This document shows, piece after piece, positions 61,516-64,000 of a DNA stretch of 64,000 nt. A program made the translations under genes and the position numbers. Source of the DNA: Modestobacter sp. VKM Ac-2985. GTDB lineage: Bacteria; Actinomycetota; Actinomycetes; Mycobacteriales; Geodermatophilaceae. The stretch covers positions 1,083,613 through 1,147,612 of the forward strand of contig NZ_JAPVBI010000001.1 of the NCBI RefSeq assembly GCF_026967925.1, given 5' to 3'. Under the pieces are notes generated by a model. That model saw only the letters and a program-made list of their open reading frames with translations. It was not told the origin of the DNA and made no database searches. Each line of letters begins with the position of its first letter. Position 1 is the first letter of the stretch.

Positions 61516-62436
61516 ATGCGGATCACGGTGGAGGGCGTCCGGACGCTGACCTTCGACGACGGGACGCCGGTGACGGCCGCGTCCGCGATCGCGCCGCTGG
61601 GCGACGGCTGGCTGGTGGCCCCGGACGACGCGACGATCGCGGCCTGGGTGCGCCCGGGAGGGGTCACGCCGGTGCGCGTGCTGCCACCGGTCGAGGGGCT
61701 GGACCGGTTCAGCGAGCCGGCCGGGACCAAGCACCTCAAGCCGGACCTGGAGGTGGCCTGCCCGGCGGAGGTGGACGGCGAGCCGGCCGTCCTGCTGCTG
61801 GGGTCGGGGTCGACGCCGCGGCGGATGCGCGGGGTGCTCGTCCGGCTGGAGGGCGGCGAGCCGGTCGCGCAGGCCGGCGAGCTGGGCCCGCTCTACGCCC
61901 GGGTGGCGCAGCTGCTGGAGGTCCCGGCCGACCAGCTGAACCTGGAAGGGGGCAGCCGGCACGGGGACACCGTCCGCTGGTTCCACCGGGGGAACCTCGC
62001 CGCCGGGGCAGGGCCGGCCAGCGTCGACCTCCCGCTGGCCGACCTGGTCGCCGCCGTGCTGGGCCGGGCCGGCGTCGACGCGGTGCCGATCTCCTCGCCC
62101 CGGTCCTACGACCTCGGCCGGGTGGCCGGGGTGGGGCTGGCCGTCACCGACGCGGTCGCGCTGCCGGACGGGCGGGTGCTGCTCTCCGCGGCCGCCGAGG
62201 ACACCCCGAACGCGGTCGACGACGGGCCGGTGGTCGCCGCCGCCCTCGCGCTGGTCGACGGCGGGATCGTGCTCGACATCGCCGCGGTGCCCGAGGTCGA
62301 CGGCCGCGTGCACAAGGTGGAGGGGCTGGCATTGCGCGGGGTCGAGGACGCCCGGGTGTGCCTGCTGGGCGTCGTGGACGACGACGACCCGGCGGCGCCG
62401 TCGGTGCAGCTGGAGCTGCTGGTCGAGTTCACCTGA
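61516..62436 (+). CDS. Uncharacterised beta-rich protein (DUF6910/DUF6929-like)
   Basis: 306 residues with repeated short beta-strand patterns (DGWLVAPDDATIAAWVRPGGV, PAVLLLGSGSTPRR, GRVHKVEGLALRGVEDA), suggestive of a beta-propeller such as phytase-like esterase folds. Similar actinobacterial proteins are annotated as DUF families. No signal peptide, so probably cytosolic. ATG 61516 has the same 13-mer GCACGATGGCCGG as serB and no ribosome site. Overlaps the convergent channel gene by 8 nt. Confidence 0.65.
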   Translation: MRITVEGVRTLTFDDGTPVTAASAIAPLGDGWLVAPDDATIAAWVRPGGVTPVRVLPPVEGLDRFSEPAGTKHLKPDLEVACPAEVDGEPAVLLLGSGSTPRRMRGVLVRLEGGEPVAQAGELGPLYARVAQLLEVPADQLNLEGGSRHGDTVRWFHRGNLAAGAGPASVDLPLADLVAAVLGRAGVDAVPISSPRSYDLGRVAGVGLAVTDAVALPDGRVLLSAAAEDTPNAVDDGPVVAAALALVDGGIVLDIAAVPEVDGRVHKVEGLALRGVEDARVCLLGVVDDDDPAAPSVQLELLVEFT

Positions 62437-63127
62437 TCCCCCTGGGCTGCGGCACGGCCTCGTCGGCTCCCGCCTCGCGGCGTCCTTCGAGGAAGTAGGC
62501 ACCCAGCGCGCCGGCCAGTGTGGCGAACACCGCGACCGAGTAGACGGCCAGGGCCACCTCGAGGAAACGGGCGAGACCGTGGTCGGTGTCGAGCACCTGC
62601 CCGGTGATCGTCGCCAGCGCGGCGTCGTGCAGGGCCGGGCCGTAGGTGTCGTAGGCGCCCACCACGTAGAGCAGCTGGCTGCTGGCGAGGACGACGACGC
62701 CGGTCACCGCGGTGAGCCAGCCGATCCGGTTCGTGAGCAGCCGGCCGGCCGACCGGGAGCCGCGGACGGCGGCAGAGAGCACGCCGCCGATGCGGGCGGT
62801 CCGCAGCAGGGTGAGGGCGCGGGCGAAGCGGAGGAACGGCAGGACCAGGAAGATCAGCTGCCACCAGTTGCGCAGCCAGAAGCGCCGCTGGCTGGGTGCC
62901 CGGACCGCGCGGAAGACGAACTCGGCCACGAAGACCGCCCAGCAGATCCAGCCCAGGACGGTCAGCGTCGTGACCAGCCAGGGCTCCCGGGCCAGGGCCT
63001 GGCCCAGGACGATCAGCACGAACACCAGGCCGAGCGCGCCCATCGGCCGGTCGAGCCGGGTGGCCAGGCCCTCGGTCTCGACCGTCGGGTCGGGGGTGGG
63101 CCGGTGGGTCGTGCCCTCGTCGCGCAT
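62429..63127 (-). CDS. Ion-channel-like membrane protein with degenerate filter
   Basis: 232 residues with about five to six helices in the layout of small voltage-sensor-like potassium channels (FLVLPFLRFARALTLLRTARI is an S4-like Arg ladder; the last helix is VFATLAGALGAYFLEG). Where TVGYGD should be, the pore reads ALATITGQVLDTDHG, so the potassium selectivity filter is absent. Transport specificity is unknown. Confidence 0.75.
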   Translation of the reverse strand: MRDEGTTHRPTPDPTVETEGLATRLDRPMGALGLVFVLIVLGQALAREPWLVTTLTVLGWICWAVFVAEFVFRAVRAPSQRRFWLRNWWQLIFLVLPFLRFARALTLLRTARIGGVLSAAVRGSRSAGRLLTNRIGWLTAVTGVVVLASSQLLYVVGAYDTYGPALHDAALATITGQVLDTDHGLARFLEVALAVYSVAVFATLAGALGAYFLEGRREAGADEAVPQPRGIR

Positions 63128-63136
63128 GGGACGTGC

Positions 63137-63400
63137 CTACCCGGCGGATCCCGGCGGCCGCACGTCGGTGTCCGGCACCCCCACCGCATCCGGGGAACGG
63201 GGCCGCTTGACCCCCTCGACGAGGAGCACCCGCTCACGTGGCAGCACGTAGCCGTCGCGGTCGGACTCCTGGACGAACAACCAGCCGGGGGTGAAGACGA
63301 CGGCGGCGTCCTGCACGGTGTCCGGGTCGCCGTCCCGGTTCAGCACGTGCAGCCGGCTCACCAGGTAGGTCTTGCCCTCGTCGAACTTCGCAGTCGCCAT
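63137..63400 (-). CDS. Small uncharacterised protein (87 aa)
   Basis: Soluble protein with an SH3-like strand pattern (GKTYLVSRLHVLNRDGDPDTVQDAAVVF, then TPGWLFVQESDRDGYVLPRERVLLVEG). No family recognised. It lies 44 bp downstream of tRNA-Leu on the same strand. Confidence 0.5.
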   Translation of the reverse strand: MATAKFDEGKTYLVSRLHVLNRDGDPDTVQDAAVVFTPGWLFVQESDRDGYVLPRERVLLVEGVKRPRSPDAVGVPDTDVRPPGSAG

Positions 63401-63443
63401 GACGCCTCAACGCAGCGCCAGCACGTGGTGTCCCCACCCGGCT

Positions 63444-63526
63444 GGTGCGGGAGGCGGGATTCGAACCCGCACGCCCGAAGGCACCAGATCCTAAGTCTGG
63501 CGTGGCTGCCGTTACACCACTCCCGC
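63444..63526 (-). tRNA. tRNA-Leu (anticodon UAG)
   Basis: Read on the minus strand: acceptor GCGGGAG/CTCCCGC with discriminator A and an encoded CCA (63446–63444). The anticodon arm CCAGACTTAGGATCTGG gives UAG. A long variable arm (TGCCTTCGGGCGT) and a T arm with GGTTCGAATCC follow, so it is a class II tRNA; about 83 nt. Confidence 0.93.
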
Positions 63527-63589
63527 GTCGGAGGGAGTGTAGGAGCCTCCGTTCGGCCGGGACGGATGCCATCTGGCAGGCTGTCGCCC

Positions 63590-63895
63590 GTGCCGAGGAC
63601 CCCTGAGCAGATCCAGCAGGAGATCGACGCCGCCCGCGAGTCGCTGGGGGCCACCCTGGACGAACTGGCGTTCCGCACGAACCCGCAGCGTCTGGCCGAC
63701 CAGGGCAAGGCGAAGGTGCAGGAGTTCCTGCAGAGCCCGCCCGGGATCGCGCTCGTCAGCGTGGTCGGCCTGACCGTCACCTTCGTCGTGACCCGGAAGG
63801 TGGTCCGCCGCGTCCGGGGCACCGACCGCCGCCGGGTCGAGCCGGTGGTCACCTACCGCCGCGAGCCCGTGGTCACCTACCGCAAGGTGCGCTGA
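63590..63895 (+). CDS. DUF3618 domain-containing protein
   Basis: 101 residues: TPEQIQQEIDAARESLGATLDELAFRTNP is the DUF3618 motif, one membrane helix (GIALVSVVGLTVTFVVTRKVV) follows, and the tail has repeated VVTYR (EPVVTYRREPVVTYRKVR). This is the second DUF3618 protein in the window but much shorter than the one at 23027. GTG 63590 with CAGGCT seven bases upstream. Confidence 0.8.
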   Translation: MPRTPEQIQQEIDAARESLGATLDELAFRTNPQRLADQGKAKVQEFLQSPPGIALVSVVGLTVTFVVTRKVVRRVRGTDRRRVEPVVTYRREPVVTYRKVR

Positions 63896-63944
63896 CCCGG
63901 GGAGCGCCACCCGGCCTCGGCCGGTGAGGCGCACACTCGACGGC

Positions 63945-64000
63945 GTGTACCCACCGCCGCGTGACCCCGTCGGACCCGGCCAGGAGTCGGTCTGGAGCTA
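63945..64000 (+). CDS. DUF427 domain protein, N-terminal end (3' truncated)
   Basis: The window ends after 18 codons. VYPPPRDPVGPGQESVWSY resembles the GPGQESVWDYPRPP start of actinobacterial DUF427 proteins. GTG 63945 has CACACT seven bases upstream. Only the family guess can be given. Confidence 0.45.
   Translation, partial: MYPPPRDPVGPGQESVWS

Overview
The window is very GC-rich, densely packed actinobacterial chromosome. The run pncB–clpS–DUF2017–mec–cysO–cysM–murI–MBL hydrolase–rph–rdgB (46.7–58.6 kb) follows the order of Mycobacterium tuberculosis Rv1330c–Rv1341 from memory. A deazaflavin (F420)-type reductase, a monoderm Tad pilus locus without a secretin, and GTG starts with GTGA/ATGA overlaps agree. 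The style suggests Geodermatophilaceae or a close relative (Blastococcus, Geodermatophilus, Modestobacter); that placement is inference. There is no prophage, transposase or CRISPR array.

Layout. (1) 1–8.8 kb: the end of a LytR_C envelope protein and a methyltransferase, then a complete Tad/Flp pilus locus (prepilin peptidase, Flp pilin, TadE, TadG-like, CpaB, TadZ, TadA, TadB, TadC). (2) 8.8–13.6 kb: signalling genes on the minus strand: a chemoreceptor with a C-terminal Cache domain, a MEDS–HATPase (RsbW-like) protein and a PAS–PAS–GAF–PP2C phosphatase, the usual parts of sigma-factor partner switching. (3) 13.7–22.7 kb: APC permease, a divergent TetR/DHA2 drug-efflux pair, DUF2786 protein, PurT, PEP-mutase-like enzyme, acyl-CoA dehydrogenase. 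(4) 23–25.2 kb: a three-gene envelope/stress operon (DUF3618, holin-X, membrane protein) behind a sigmaF/sigmaB-like promoter. Opposite it lies a siderophore-interacting protein gene with an iron-box-like site. (5) 26.4–42.5 kb: mixed metabolism, transport and envelope genes, including a frameshifted ypfJ, ABC-F ATPase, alcohol dehydrogenase, M23 peptidase, CDF zinc transporter, RlmA-type methyltransferase and GlsB-like protein. (6) 42.8–58.6 kb: ctaD, serB, NAD salvage (pncB, pncA) and the conserved clpS-to-rdgB block, into which a stand-alone LigD polymerase domain, gnd, bcp and yjbQ have been placed. (7) 58.6–64 kb: a c-di-GMP-type (MshEN) glycosyltransferase with a membrane partner, several uncharacterised genes, a channel-like protein with a degenerate filter, and tRNA-Leu(UAG).

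Working together: Tad pili, the MshEN glycosyltransferase and the chemoreceptor point to surface attachment and environmental sensing. The phosphatase/kinase pair could control the GTTT–GGGTA promoters seen before the stress operon and glsB. Mec, CysO and CysM form the carrier-protein cysteine pathway. PncA and PncB form the nicotinamide salvage route.

Most notable: two genes that seem to start with CTG inside the preceding stop (CTGAACG in both); many genes with a TANNNT box exactly 6 nt before the start codon (leaderless transcription); a CysO encoded with Gly-Gly-Cys; three long hairpins with 16–18-nt loops in three different intergenic contexts; and a covarying twin-hairpin element at 17.8 kb. 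All functional calls were made by reading the sequence, without database searches.
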